Of a DNA stretch of 64,000 nucleotides, positions 12,249 to 25,504 are shown one piece after another; position 1 is the stretch's first letter; every line of letters begins with the position of its first letter. Position numbers and translations under genes: made by a program. Source of the DNA: Cherax quadricarinatus. Its lineage: Eukaryota; Arthropoda; Malacostraca; Decapoda; Parastacidae. The notes beneath the pieces are model-generated. The model saw only the letters and a list, made by a program, of their open reading frames with translations, made no database searches and was not told the DNA's origin. The DNA lies in contig NC_091325.1 in assembly GCF_038502225.1 (NCBI RefSeq), forward strand, positions 30,318,381 to 30,382,380. The letters are read 5' to 3'.

Positions 12249-13200
12249 CTATTTATATTGGTGTTTCTTATCAATGGATTTCAGAATGCTGCTGGTTAGC
12301 CATGGGCAACCAAGCCGTTTATTCGTGATCTGTTTCGTTTTTATTGAACAATGTTTGTTGTATAGTCTAAGTATTTTGTTAAGAAAAATGTCTGTCCAGT
12401 CATCAGTACCATTGACCTTGGAGAATTCTGTAGGCCAGTCAACAGTCTCTAGGTCTGCTGTAAAATTCCTTATTGAGGCCTCGTCATGGAGTCTAAATGA
12501 AACTTTGTTGTATTCGAGTGGTGGTTTACTAATGTTTGTTAAGAGGAAGGTAGGGTAGTGGTCAGTAGTGCTGTCTGTGATTATCCCTGATTTAAGGGGG
12601 GCTAGTATATTGGTCCATATGTGGTCTATTATGGTTGCACTTGTCTCAGTCAGCCTGGTTGGTATAGTTATTGTTGGTATGAGAAGTGAGTTGTTCATAT
12701 TGTTGATGAAATCAGTTACAGGCTGATCATCTAGTAGGCCAAGGTTGATACTGAAGTCTCCAGCTAAGAAAAGGTGGTGCTTGTTCATTTGTCTGTTTGT
12801 TATTAGTGCCTTTAGATTCTCACTGAAGTTTGGGATGTTTGTGTGGGGTATCCGGTAAATGGCACCGATTGTTATAGGCGCCTTGAGGTTTTTTTACAGT
12901 AAAATTAGCAAAAATGTATTCTCCATATTCATCACTAAAGCAATTAGTGCTAATACAAGATAGTTGGTTAGAGTAATAGTTTGCAGTACCACCCCCAACT
13001 TGGTATGGTCTGCAGTTGTGGATTGCTGTGTATCCTGGTAGTGGGTAGCTATCTATTGTCCTGCTTAAGCCAGGTCTCAGTAAGAATAATGCAGGAGAAG
13101 GGTGTCTTTAGTGACTCAAGGAGTGCCAGGAGGTCATCATAGTGTTTGCTGATAGACTGATAGACTTTGAGCAGTGTTCAGGATAGTGCTGGCTTGTGAT
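12249..13200 (-). pseudogene. Endonuclease part of the same LINE, frameshifted
   Basis: The frame 12249-12788 contains LAGDFSINLGLLDDQ, a GDFN-like endonuclease block with Ser for the usual Asn. It continues with TSATIIDHIWTN and TTDHYPTFL (D-H pair). Upstream, in another frame near 13060-13170, is ILTETWL, the early endonuclease E-T-W block. Frameshifts near 12890 and between this part and the RT show that it is a pseudogene. Confidence 0.75.
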
Positions 13201-13505
13201 GCTGTGTAATAAAGGCAGTTACTTTCCAATAAGTTTTGATTGTTTGTTAGATTATGGAGGTTTAGATCAGGGTCAACGTGATCATTCATCTTATAGGTTA
13301 TCCTGTATTATGTGGCGAGTTCTAATACTGATTTCTGTAGTGGTGGGAGGTTTGGATAAGTATATCGCTAAAGCACTTTGGTCATATAGAGTATAGTCAC
13401 TAATAAACATAATGAAATTGATATTGTCTATGTGTTGTGCTAGAATGAACTAACGTACAACTAGGTATAAACTTATAATATAAAAATACAAATTAAAATG
13501 GTACT

Positions 13506-15250
13506 TGCAATTGCACTAGTGTCTGATGTAGGTTGTTAACAAGAACAATTGCACTAGGGTCTGATATAGGTTGTTAACAAGAACAATTGCACTAGGGTCT
13601 GATGTAGGTTGTTAACAAGAACAATTGCACTAGGGTCTGATATAGGTTGTTAACAAGAACAATTGCACTAGAGTCTGATATAGGACGTTAACAAGAACAA
13701 TTGCACTAGAGTCTGATATAGGATGTTAACAAGAACAATTGCACTAGGGTCTGATACAGGTTGTTAACAAGAACAATTGCACTAGAGTCTGATATAGGTT
13801 GTTAACAAGAAAAATTGCACTAGGGTCTGATACAGGTTGTTAACAAGAACAATTGCACTAGGGTCTGATACAGGTTGTTAACAAGAACAATTGCACTAGG
13901 GTCTGATATAGGTTGTTAACAAGAACAATTGCACTAGAGTCTGATATAGGATGTTAACAAGAACAATTGCACTAGAGTCTGATATAGGATGTTAACAAGA
14001 ACAATTGCACTAGGGTCTGATACAGGTTGTTAACAAGAACAATTGCACTAGAGTCTGATATAGGTTGTTAACAAGAACAATTGCACTAGGGTCTGATATA
14101 GGTTGTTAACAAGAACAATTGCACTAGAGTCTGATATAGGATGTTAACAAGAACAATTGCACTAGGGTCTGATATAGGTTGTTAACAAGAACAATTGCAC
14201 TAGGGTCTGATACAGGTTGTTAACAAGAACAATTGCACTAGAGTCTGATATAGGTTGTTAACAAGAACAATTGCACTAGGGTCTGATATAGGTTGTTAAC
14301 AAGAACAATTGCACTAGGGTCTGATATAGGTTGTTAACAAGAACAATTGCACTAGGGTCTGATATAGGTTGTTAACAAGAACAATTGCACTAGGGTCTGA
14401 TGTAGGTTGTTAACAAGAACAATTGCACTAGGGTCTGATGTAGGTTGTTAACAAGAACAATTGCACTAGGGTCTGATATAGGTTGTTAACAAGAACAATT
14501 GCACTAGGGTCTGATGTAGGTTGTTAACAAGAACAATTGCACTAGGGTCTGATGTAGGTTGTTAACAAGAACAATTGCACTAGGGTCTGATATAGGTTGT
14601 TAACAAGAACAATTGCACTAGGGTCTGATATAGGTTGTTAACAAGAACAATTGCACTAGAGTCTGATATACGATGTTAACAAGAACAATTGCACTAGGGT
14701 CTGATGTAGGTTGTTAACAAGAACAATTGCACTATTGTCTGATGTAGGTTGTTAACAAGAACAATTGCACTAGGGTCTGATATAGGTTGTTAACAAGAAC
14801 AATTGCACTAGGGTCTGATGTAGGTTGTTAACAAGAACAATTGCACTAGGGTCTGATGTAGGTTAACAAGAACAATTGCACTAGGGTCTGATGTAGGTTG
14901 TTAACAAGAACAATTGCACTAGGGTCTGATATAGGTTGTTAACAAGAACAATTGCACTAGGGTCTGATATAGGTTGTTAACAAGAACAATTGCACTAGAG
15001 TCTGATATAGGATGTTAACAAGAACAATTGCACTAGGGTCTGATATAGGTTGTTAACAAGAACAATTGCACTAGGGTCTGATGTAGGTTGTTAACAAGAA
15101 CAATTGCACTAGGGTCTGATGTAGGTTGTTAACAAGAACAATTGCACTAGGGTCTGATGTAGGTTGTTAACAAGAACAATTGCACTAGGGTCTGATATAG
15201 GTTGTTAACAAGAACAATTGCACTAGGGTCTGATATAGGTTGTTAACAAG
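13506..15250. repeat. 38-bp tandem satellite, about 46 copies
   Basis: The monomer contains GTTAACAAGAACAATTGC followed by ACTAGGGTCTGATATAGG. Period 38 is exact over most of the array; one unit near 14860 lacks 3 nt. Variants (GGGTCT or GAGTCT, ATATAGG or ATGTAGG or ATACAGG, GGTTG or GGATG) are ordered, not random. 38 is not a multiple of 3 and no long ORF crosses it. Confidence 0.98.
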
Positions 15251-15380
15251 ATCAAGAGTATAACTAGATTTAAATTTACACAATAAAATTCACAAATTAA
15301 AGTACCAAAAGAATAATAAGTAAAAAATAACAATGGCAATGACTTGGTTATAATATGATAGTAAGATGGTAGACAGGTAC

Positions 15381-15381
<1 letters not shown>

Positions 15382-15460
<79 letters not shown>
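15382..15460. repeat. (TA)n microsatellite, left flank of MITE
   Basis: About 75 bp of TA directly abuts the left terminal inverted repeat of the MITE. Confidence 0.95.
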
Positions 15461-16000
<540 letters not shown>

Positions 16001-16050
16001 CACCTAACTGTAGTTGCAGGGGTCGAGACTCAGCTCCTGGCCCCGCCTCT

Positions 16051-17438
16051 TCACTGATCGCTACTAGGTCCTCTCCCTCTCTGCTTCCCGAGCTTTGTCA
16101 TTCCTGCCGCCACTACTTCACTTGCTAGGCTATTCCACTTCCTGACGATTCTATGACTGAAGTTCCTGTGACTCGTCTGAGTCTTCAGCTTCCAGTTGTG
16201 ACCCCTTGTTTCTGTGTCCCCTCTGTGGAATATCCTATCTCTGTCCACCTTGTCTATTCCCCGCAGTATCTTGTATGTCGTTATCATGTCTCCCCTGACC
16301 CTTCTGTCCTCCAGTGTCGTCCGATTTCCCTCACCCTTTCCTCGTACGACATTCCCCTGAGCTCTGGGACTAGCCTTGTTGCAAACCTTTGTACTTTCTC
16401 TAACTTCTTGACGTGCTTGACCAGGTGTTGGTTCCAGACTGGCGCTGCATATTCCAGTATGGGCCTAACATACACAGTGTACAGTGTCTTGAACGATTCC
16501 TTATTAAGGTATCGGAACGCTATTCTCAGGTTTGCCAGGCGCCCATAAGCTGCAGCAGTTATTTGGTTGATGTGTGCCTCCGGTGACGTGCTCGGTGTTA
16601 TGGACACCCCAAGGTCTTTCTCCCTGAGTGAGGTCTGTAGTCTTTGTCCACCTAGCCTATACTCTGTCTGCGGTCTTCTTTGTCCCTCCCCAATCTTCAT
16701 GACTTTGCATTTGGCAGGGTTGAATTCGAGAAGCCAGTTTCTGGACCACATGTCCAGCCTGTCCAGGTCTCTTTGCAGTCCTGCCTCATCCTCATCCGAT
16801 TTAATTCTTCTCATCAGCTTCACATCATCTGCGAATAGGGACACTTCAGAGTCTATTCCTTCCATCATGTCGTTCGCATATATCAAAAATAGCACTGGTC
16901 CTAGAACTGACCCCTGTGGGACCCCGCTCGTCACAGACACCCACTGTGATACCTCTTCACGTACCATGACTCGTTGTTGCCTCCCTCTCAGGTATTCCCT
17001 GATCCATTGCAATGCCCTCCCTGTTATATGTGCCTGATCCTCCAGCTTCTGCACTAATCTCTTGTGAGGAACTGTGTCAAAGGCCTTCCTGCAGTCTAGG
17101 AAAATGTAATCAACCCACCCTTCTCTCTCGTGTCTTACTTCTGTTACCTTGTCATAAAACTCCAGAAGGTTTGTGACACAGGATTTGCCTTCCATGAACC
17201 CATGCTGGTTTTCATTTATAATCTTGTTCCATTCCAGGTGTTCCACCACTCTCCTTCTGATAATCTTCTCCATGACTTTGCATACAATACATGTCAGAGA
17301 CACAGGTCTGTAGTTTAGTGCCTCATTTCTGTTTCCTTTCTTAAATATGGGGACTACATTTGCTGTCTTCCATTTATCAGGTAGTTGCCCAGTTTCAAGG
17401 GATGTGTTGAAGATTGTGGTTAGGGGCAAGCACAGCAT
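16051..17438 (-). pseudogene. LINE reverse transcriptase with one frameshift
   Basis: The 384-codon frame 16284-17438 has VVPIFKKGNRNEALNYRPVS, QHGFMEGKSC, IFLDCRKAFDTVPH (motif A), GVPQGSVLGPVLFLIYAND (motif B), SLFADDVKLM (motif C), NPAKCKVMKIG and DLGVSITPS. The frame shifts near 16290 into 16051-16287, which supplies the C-terminal LRGIDKVDRDRIFHR and IVRKWNSLASEVV. Upstream, one TGA near 17445 separates this frame from preceding LINE coding. All catalytic residues remain, but the ORF is broken. Confidence 0.85.
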
Positions 17439-17717
17439 CTCTGCTCATTCTATAAGGACCCATGGGGAGATGTTGTCTGGTCCAATCGCCTTTGAGGTAT
17501 CAAGGTCACTTAGCAGCTTCTGCACCTTCTCGTTGGTTGTTCATATGTCATCCAACACTTGTTGGTATATTCCCTCTTGATGTTCCCTTCTGTGCTGTCT
17601 TCCCAGAGCCTTTCCTGTCTCTAATGTAAAAACTTCCTTAAATCTCCTGTTTAGCTCCTCACATACCTCCTGATAATTTCTTGTGAGTTCTCCACCTTCT
17701 GTCCTCAGTCTGATCAC

Positions 17718-18854
17718 CTAGTCTTTGACTGTTGTCTTCCTCCTGATGTGGCTATACAACAGTTTCGGGTCAGTCTTGATTTTCGATGCTATGTTATTTT
17801 CATTCTGTCGCTGGGCCTCCCTCCTTACCTGTGCATACTCGTTCCTGGCTCTGCGACTAATCTCCCTATTTTCATGTGTTCTCTGCCTTCTGTACTCTTC
17901 CCATTCTCTATTGCACTTTATTTTTGCCTCCTTACACCGTCGGGTAAACCAGGGGCTCGTTCTGGTCTTCCCATTGTTTCTGTTGCCCTTGGGAATAAAC
18001 CTTTCCACTGCCTCCTTGCATTTTGTTGTTACATATTCCATCATTTCATTTACTGGCTTTCCTGCCAGTTCTCTGTCCCACGGAAACTCCTGCAGGAAGT
18101 TCCTCAACCCTATGTAGTCCCCTCTTTTATAGTCTGGCTTTTCCCATTCAACTCCTGTTACTCTCACCACTTGCAACTCTACTATGTATTCAAAGTACAG
18201 AACCACGTGGTCACTAGCTCCTCTGGGACTCTCCTATGTGATGTCCTCAATGTCTGAACTGCCCAGGGTGAACACAAGATCCAATCTTGCTGGTTCATCC
18301 TCCCCTCTCACTCTGGTAGTGTCCAAACATGTTGGTGCATGAAGTTTTCCAGCACCACATCCAACATCTTGGCTCTCCATGTTCTGGAACCTCCATGTGG
18401 CTCCAGGTTTTCCCAGTCAATCTCCCTGTGGTTGAAATCCCCCATAACCAGCAACTTTGCTCTGCTGGAGTGAGCTCTTCTTGCCACCTCAGCAAGTGTG
18501 TCCACCATTGCTCTGTTGCTCTCTTCATATTCCTCTCTTGGCCTACTGCAGTTCTGTGGTGAATTATACATCACTGCAATGAGCACTTTGTTCTCCCCAG
18601 ACTGAAGTGTACCTACTATGTAGTCCCTTTCTCCTGTCTCGTCTATGCCTCCCATTTTCTCGAATTTCCATCGGTTTTTTATGAGCAGAGCAACCCCTCC
18701 TCCCCCCTCTGCTCCTTCTATCTTTCCTCATGATCTGGTATCCTGGTTGGAAGATTGCATCTGTTATTGTCTCCGTGAGTTGTGTTTCTGTAACTGCTAT
18801 GATGTCTGGGGACTTCTCATTGATTCTTTCTTGCCATTCCTCATATTTATTCAT
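17718..18854 (-). pseudogene. LINE endonuclease region, frameshifted
   Basis: The pieces 18564-18854, 18308-18655 and 17718-18206 read in order on the minus strand. The first has SPDIIAVTETQLTE (endonuclease E-T block) and a KDRRSRGGRRG-like stretch. The second has VLIAVMYNSPQNCSR and LLVMGDFNHREIDWENLEPH (GDFN block). The third has TSPWFTRRCKEAKIKCNREW and DPKLLYSHIRRKTTVKD, the linker to the RT. Two frameshifts separate them. Confidence 0.8.
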
Positions 18855-18871
18855 TAATCATCCACATTTGT

Positions 18872-19861
18872 TTACCAAACCTTCAACTTCTGTTCTAATA
18901 CTGTAACTGTGGTCCTGGGGGAATACTGGGGTTGGGAGAGCAGCAGCCCTGGTGGGGGCCTGTGGGGGGTTGCAGTGGAGGTGAAGGAAGAGCTCCCATG
19001 GGGGGTTGCTGTAGGGGTAGGGTTCGTGGTGCAGGGGGTGGGAACAGAGGGATCGGTGTGTGATGGTTGGTTTGGATTGTTCAGTTGCCTTGGGGGTGCC
19101 GTGGCTGGAGTCCTTCTGCAGGTGTTTCTGGGGGGTGTGCTTGTCCTTCCACCTGTTCCTGGGTTATTCTGCTCTTCTTTGTCATTTCCTCCCATTCCTC
19201 CTTTCATTTTTGCACTCTCTCTTTCAGTATCATCCTTTCCTCCTGTGTTCTGTCTCGATCAAGGTACACACTCATGAACTCCTGTTTGCCTCTCAGCCGT
19301 GCTTTCTCCTGCAGGATCATGGTTCGAGTTGATTCTACCTTGAAAATTACTTTGAGAGGCCGATTCCTTCTCTTTGTGAACCACCCGATTCTCCAAAAAA
19401 TTTGCCACCTGGGTCATGTTTCCGTCGCCTATCACCTTCATGATACTTTCAATCACTTTTTTCTCCTCCTGCTTTCTTTCATCATAAGTTTCCCCTTCAG
19501 CTTCGTCTAGCCCATAGACAAAAGCGGATCTCTCCCTTTCCACCTCCCACTGTGACTCTCATTGCATCCTCTGAGGTGTTTTAGTTCCTTCCCGTGGAGT
19601 GTTCCTTTCTTCAGTCCCTTCCCTAGCTGTGGCCCCTATGCTCATTGGTTTGTCCTTCCTTCTCACATGTTCCTGGCCCCCACAAGTGTCTGGTAAGGTC
19701 CCTGCACATGTCCGAGTTCCTTCAATGTCTTCCAACCTCTCATTCTGTCCTAGTGTGCTCCCTGTCTTTGTTTTGGCCCCATGTGGGTTTGACAGGACCT
19801 CTGCATACAGTTTAGCTTCCATGCTTCCTTCAGACCCTTTGTCTGTGTCTGATGTAAACAT
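18872..19861 (-). pseudogene. LINE ORF1, one frame interrupted by two TGA codons
   Basis: A single 330-codon frame runs from 19861 to 18872 and is interrupted only by TGA at 19559-19561 and TGA at 19259-19261. The N-terminus is hydrophilic (LYAEVLSNPHGAKT). The middle has an acidic/basic stretch (DEAEGETYDERKQEEKKVI) followed by QVANFLENRVVHKEKE. The C-terminus is Pro/Thr-rich. I recognise no catalytic domain. It is likely the RNA-binding/chaperone ORF1 of the adjacent LINE, by position only. Confidence 0.6.
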
Positions 19862-19896
19862 TGTTGATGCTACTTCTGTATTATCTTTGTCTCTAG

Positions 19897-19897
19897 G

Positions 19898-19947
<50 letters not shown>

Positions 19948-20016
19948 GTTACCATTTTGTCTTTGGCACATGTCGATTAGACACTAGGCCTGTTGTGTGT
20001 GTATGTGTATGTGTGT

Positions 20017-20095
<79 letters not shown>
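19897..20095. repeat. Two (GT)n microsatellites separated by about 50 bp
   Basis: TG tracts lie at about 19897-19945 and 19996-20095. The spacer is non-repetitive. Confidence 0.97.
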
Positions 20096-20096
<1 letters not shown>

Positions 20097-21030
20097 CCCC
20101 ACTTCTAAGTATTCATACTGCTAATAAATACCGGCAAATACCAGTAATTCTAAGCTTATCAATACTAACACTTATCAATTCTACTTATAAAATACAGAAA
20201 GTAGCTAGGTTGTAAAATTTAGCTTGTCTCAGCTTAAGTGTCTGACATTACCCCTCGCTACCGCTTTACTCCTTGCACTCTCGTCTATGCTATTTCTACT
20301 CTAATTCTGTAATAGCTTGCAGGAGTGACCAGTATCTAACAGTGATGCAAGACCAGAACTCAACCCTGCAACATGCAACCTCAACAGGTGAGCAATACTT
20401 GCGCTGGCAGCGGTGTGATGACAAGTTGCCAGATGCTGATGACGTAGTCGTCATACATAGGCCTTCTATCACTATTTTGTAACTCCTTCACCCGTGATGT
20501 TTATAACCATATATGCTCATGCATCCCATGTTCCTCAAGTGATTTCACTTTTCACTTATGACATAATACACTTCACATTCGGTGTTACACTTTATATGTA
20601 TAATGGCATACAACTGTTGTGACGTCACTGCTTCAGCAGGCCTACTATTGCCACCTTCCCTTTTTGTATATTTTATTTTTCCTTTCTCCTTTTGCTTATT
20701 AACTTTTTCACTCTCACTGTGTGGTGCCCCACATTTCACTTGTTAACCAAACGCTTGTAATTCTTGAACACCCGCTTCCACACTCACTTTGATCTTTGTA
20801 TGTTTGAATCTGTGTGGCAACAGTGCCTAGTAGACCCACAACGGTTTGGCACTTTGAAAAATTAATGATTTCAGGCTTCCTCTCGACTTTTTTTAACTAA
20901 TAACTTTAGTTATCACTCGTAGAATTGTTCACTGACGTTGTCACTACCACTGATTACTGCTAGCAGTTACTGCACGCCTTAAAAAGCACTAAGGTTCTCG
21001 GAGCCTTATGCACCCACGTCTGCATCCACC
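20096..21030. other. Unrecognised sequence, no supported gene
   Basis: About 930 bp of moderately AT-rich sequence. Only short ORFs are present (for example 20273-20482), with no recognisable domain. I see nothing I can name. Confidence 0.5.
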
Positions 21031-21036
21031 ATGTGT

Positions 21037-21105
<69 letters not shown>
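21031..21105. repeat. (GT)n microsatellite
   Basis: About 70 bp of GT with one TATG interruption at the start. The following 260 bp (21106-21365) hold nothing recognisable. Confidence 0.97.
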
Positions 21106-21107
<2 letters not shown>

Positions 21108-21364
21108 CGAAACAAAGCCACTATGCGATGGAAAAACTAGCTTTAGTTTTAGGTCTTTTGCAGTATTTCCTTTTTTTTTATTAGATCATGGCGCTGGCTA
21201 AACCGCCTTAATACCTCGCAGAATTTTTCGTTCCTTTGGTACCTATTGCATCCCGTTGCAACTTTGTATAACCACTGACGAAGCAATGACTGGCTAGTTC
21301 TTCCCATCACATGATGCTTGGTTTGTTTTGCTTTAGTTGATCACTTGTTTGCAATTGTTGTGCA

Positions 21365-21533
<169 letters not shown>

Positions 21534-21569
21534 CGCATACAAGTGTGTGTGTAAATGTTTGTGCAAATA

Positions 21570-21672
21570 TGTGTTCCTAAATCATACCACGGGCGGGGAT
21601 AGAACCCGCGATCAGAGAGTCTCAAAACTCCAGACCGTCGCGTTAGCCACTAGACCAGCTAGCCACAATAAG
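21570..21672 (-). repeat. tRNA-derived SINE head
   Basis: On the minus strand, TAGCTGGTCTAGTGGCTAAC resembles a tRNA 5' arm and A box. GGGTTCTATCCCCGCCCGTG resembles the B box and T arm (consensus GGTTCGANNCC, here with C-to-T and A changes). A plus-strand relative is at 32346-32445. It is not a functional tRNA gene, because the head runs into repeat sequence. Confidence 0.7.
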
Positions 21673-22249
21673 ATTCGTCCAACTTTTTTTTTTCATTTTA
21701 TTTAAAAACAGTACAGCAGTACATAATTCCAGAACATGAATATACATAAAAAGATAACATAAAATTCTTAGAACCAATGGCTCTATAACCTCTCTGAAAA
21801 ATGGCAATACACAAAGCAAGAGCTTACAACAAAACGTCTCAAAACAACTACCAGCAACAGAGTACAAACCTATCATATATAACTTTAAAAAAACATAAAC
21901 ATACCCATATTACACACACACAAAAAAACAAGCATATGCATACATGTTCAAAAACAAAACAGTATAGAAAAATATGTTGATCTACAAAAATCAAACACAT
22001 ATCATGACCCCATAACCGATAATAAACATAACCAATTACATATACCATTAAAAGCATATGACTCAGGAATCGGGTCATTATAAGACAGAAATACCTCCAA
22101 ATACATGACAAAACCTTCTGGGTTGCACTTTCACTCATTACACAAAAGTAACAATAAGTATCAACGAGCTCTCAAAGCTCCACAACTACACATCCATGAC
22201 AACCAGGAAACACATTCCATACCAACATTCACCACACTCTCATTCCCCC

Positions 22250-22946
22250 CCTCCCCAGGAGACGAGCCTGCTATGGCCCACTGACTTACACTCAACCAAT
22301 TTATCAACTATTTCTTCCCCATAACCTTGTCTCCTAAGTATACCCAGCAGTGCATGCCTTTCCACTCTATCATAGGCTGCCTTCCAGTCTAAAGCCAGTA
22401 AAGCCGGCCCCTTTCTCCCTCCTTATGACTCCAGAAAACTTCTCAGAATCCCATGTCCTTCAATCATCGACCTTCCGGGCAGCCCAAACTACGATTTCGA
22501 AACTACCCTCCCTACTACACATTTAACCCTATTACCTAAAATTTTTGCAAAAACCTTATAGTACGCACATAACGATATTGCCCGATACTCCCGAAGGGTG
22601 GGCTAGTCCCTTTCGGGACTAGCACCACAACTGCTGTAGTCTGCTTATCTCCTAACTTACCCTTCTCCTTCATACAATTAAATAACCTAACCATGAAATT
22701 TCCTATCAACGCCCAATGCTGTAAATAAAATTCCACCGGTAGACCATCAATACCTGGGGCTTTTCCCTTCCTCATGCCCTGTAAAGCAATCTCTATTTCC
22801 TCTGCAGTAATAACCCCACCCAAAGCCGTCCTATCACTATTACCTAAATTGCAAGTTGTATATGTACACACCCTGTCTAACTCCACATCATCCACACCCC
22901 CACTTGTCCAGTACTTTTCATACCACATATCTGCATATGCACTCAT
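22250..22946 (-). pseudogene. Partial Tx1/L1-like reverse transcriptase
   Basis: The frame 22536-22946 has ITAEEIEIALQGM, GKAPGIDGLPVEFYLQHW and TTAVVVLVPKGTSPP (fingers). In a different frame at about 22310-22410 is ALDWKAAYDRVERHALL, the motif A aspartate region. The thumb and palm motif C are missing, so the copy is dead. Confidence 0.75.
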
Positions 22947-22993
22947 TCCCTTCGTATTTGTTCTCCTGCCCTACTCTATAGATCCCCATCGCC

Positions 22994-24074
22994 TCATTTA
23001 CCTCTAATCTCAGAATTGCTGTCAGTGCCTGCCTTTGCTTTTGATGTTGCAACACACGGTTTGTCCCCCCACAAAACTTCTTCTAAACCTGCTTGCACCC
23101 TTACTGCTTGAAACCGATCATTTTGCAATGCTCGCAATCTCTCTTTTATATCTACTATTTCGTCCATGGGAAAAACACCACCAACCATCCCCTGCCCATA
23201 ACAACCTCTTAATCTATCCTCTAAATAATTCGCAAGCCCATATTTTAAATTATTTATACGTTTACCCTCACTCACATAGTACTTTCTTATCCTTTCTTTA
23301 GCCACATAATCCCACCATGTTACAATGTCATCCACCTCCTGAGCTTCCTTGTAAAGCTCTTTTCATAAAATAGAAAAATCCTCCAAACCTTCTTCATCAC
23401 TCAACACACTAACGTTCAATTTCCAATAAGTCCTATATATTTCCGCTATGTCCTCCCAACCTACTTCCACCACTACAGCCCTATGATCTGACGTAGCCAC
23501 CTCAACGGCATTAAAAGATTTCAAAACAACCCCTTGAGAAAGATACACTCTATCTAACCTCGCTGCATATCCCCTCCTAACAAAAGCATGTTCTGTTTCC
23601 CACACCCCTCCCCCAAACGCATCACGTAACCTAACGTCCCTCAGCAAATCCCTGAGAGTTACAGACATATGCCCTGCCACTTTTGGTTCTACATCAGCCG
23701 CCCTAATAACGCAGTTCTAGTCACCCCGCACTATTGCTACTTCCGGAAGTGCACGCAAAAAATAAACAAGATCGTCGCACACAAAATCCTTCCTTACCTG
23801 CATGCTATTCTCCACAGGCGCATACACACTTACAAAAGATGCACGCTTACCCATCCATGACCCATCCACACGCAACACTCTCCCCCTCCCCCTCACTTCT
23901 GTGCAAAATAAACGGGCTCGTCTCCTTTATTAAAATACCCACACCACCTTTTAAACGGGTAGTTGGCAGGGTCATTACTTGATAACCTGCTACCTCTAAC
24001 ACCTTACCCTCCTTGAAATTATGTTCCTGGAAGAACACAACATCCACTCTATATTTATTAAGAAACATGCACAA
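22994..24074 (-). pseudogene. Endonuclease and linker of the Tx1/L1-like LINE
   Basis: The frame 23847-24074 has LNKYRVDVVFFQEHNF (endonuclease E block) and LKGGVGILIKE. The frame 23363-23680 has RRGYAARLDRVYLS and VATSDHRAVVVEV (S-D-H catalytic block). The frame 22994-23335 is the linker to the RT (WWDYVAKERIRKYYVSEGKR). Frame changes between them mark decay. Confidence 0.75.
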
Positions 24075-24136
24075 CCATTCTCTCTTTATTCTGCTTCACA
24101 AGCCTTTAACATTGACAGTCATACACCGAAGGCCTT

Positions 24137-25251
24137 TTAAATTTTCCACCCCTGCCTCTTCTCCTCACTCTTTTCACCACTAGAATTAGTATTTCTGTAT
24201 GTTATCTTCACAATACCTTCTTTCCCCCCTCCCTTCTTCTGATGTTTCGTATCATGACCTCCCCCATCGCCACCTCTTCCCTCTCCTACCACCCCAGTCT
24301 GCTTCCCAGGCCTTTGCGCTGGCGTCAGTACATCATCCGAGTCTGACGTAGCTGCCCTTTTCCTTGTTACAATAATATCCCCCATAACATGGTCTGGGGA
24401 AGCCTCACGGTGAACCTCAACATCCACCTTACAATGATTTATTAATCCCAATGATGTCTCTGCCACATCATCATTCCCCAAATTCTCATATCGTTGACAA
24501 GCTGGAAGCAATAACTCTCCAGCTACTTCTTGCTCAGATGTAACATCCTCCTCAGGCGGTGACAAGGTCTTCAAAACTTCCTCCAATTCTTCCTCTATTT
24601 CCAACACTTTCTCCCGTGGTACCATCCCTGCAGAAGTCACTGAAGGAGATTCTGGGGCAGGGAACTGAGAGGGTGGGGACTCACCCCCAGTCCTAAAAGC
24701 TTGCTCCACCATCTCACTCCACAAACGACCACACCCTCCCTCAGGTGATTGATCCTCACCTGCCATCCATAAGACAGTGGGTGCGTCTTCTACCACAGGT
24801 TCAGGCATGCATCTTTTCTTCTCACATGCTGCAGCTATGTGGTCATACTCACCACATAGGTGACACATACGCCTTTGCCGGGATATGGAACCATGACCTG
24901 TGTCCTGAATTCCTGAAGATAAATGTAAGACGGTATGGGATGTCTCAATGTCATTTTAAGGTTAAAAGTACCTTCTGGCAAACCTGCATAGGCGCCTGGT
25001 ACCCACATACCATGCTGGGCAAAATGAACTGTCCCATATTTCTCGAAGACTTTTCTGATATCAGCTTCATCTGCCTCAAAGGGAACGTTACGTAACTTTA
25101 TCCAGGTATAATGCCTGGAAGCATCAACCATTCTCACACGTACAGCAGGTGTAACATCTCGACTCACGTCCTGGAAACGAGTAACCAACGATTCATAAAC
25201 CGTTGCAGTGAGCAGTTTCACGAAGATTCTATGCGCTCCATTTAAAGCCAC
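24137..25251 (-). pseudogene. ORF1 of the Tx1/L1-like LINE with CCHC zinc knuckle
   Basis: The upstream frame 24835-25251 has an RRM-like block: WIKLRNVPFEADEADIRKVF, then KYGTVHFAQHG and IPSYIYLQEF. A frameshift near 24860 moves into 24137-24868, which starts CHLCGEYDHIAAAC, an exact C-x2-C-x4-H-x4-C knuckle. An acidic coiled-coil-like stretch (EKVLEIEEELEEVLK) and a basic, Lys/Gly-rich C-terminus follow. By family knowledge this would be an RNA-binding ORF1 protein. Confidence 0.75.
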
Positions 25252-25504
25252 TCCATATAATTCTCCATCTTGAATTCCTTACGCCTCTCTGATGATCTTA
25301 GGTAAGAGAACATGCGCTGAACTAGGCGAAATCGTCCCCCGGAGAAGCTCAATACCAATAGTATTTATCCGGCACCTATGACAAACCGCCATGTTGACAG
25401 CAGTAATTTTCCTAAGGTGTCGACAGAGGCGCGACAGCACCACCTCACATCACTGCAGCCAGGCAAGTGAGGAGCGTCTGTGCAGTAGGTCCACATGGCC
25501 CGAG

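Larger units (their letters stand above)
9953..13440 (-). mobile_element. LINE with APE-type endonuclease and RT, pentanucleotide 3' tail
   Basis: A minus-strand non-LTR element ends in a (TTGAA)n tail at 9953-9972, a style known from CR1/L2-type LINEs. The RT ORF is 10471-11967 and the endonuclease remnant is 12249-13200. No ORF1 is recognised. The 5' boundary is not sharp; identifiable endonuclease coding (ESLKTPFSCIILTETWL) reaches about 13170 and the array at 13506 bounds it. An 18-bp direct duplication of ACACCTAGCATGGCTAGG lies near 10071-10106 in the 3' UTR. Confidence 0.8.
21673..25300 (-). mobile_element. Tx1/L1-like LINE, internally deleted
   Basis: On the minus strand ORF1 (about 25251 to 24137) carries a CCHC knuckle. 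It is followed by an endonuclease (24074 to about 23363), a linker and a partial RT (22946 to about 22250). Only the fingers and motif A region of the RT are present; no FADD or YADD box can be found before the AT-rich 3' part (21673-22240). Assignment to Tx1/L1-like elements rests on the ORF1 architecture and the RT block GKAPGIDGLPVEFY. Confidence 0.7.

Noticed and set aside
13506..15250. CRISPR-like array
   Set aside because: The 38-bp units are contiguous with no unique spacers, and the genome is eukaryotic.
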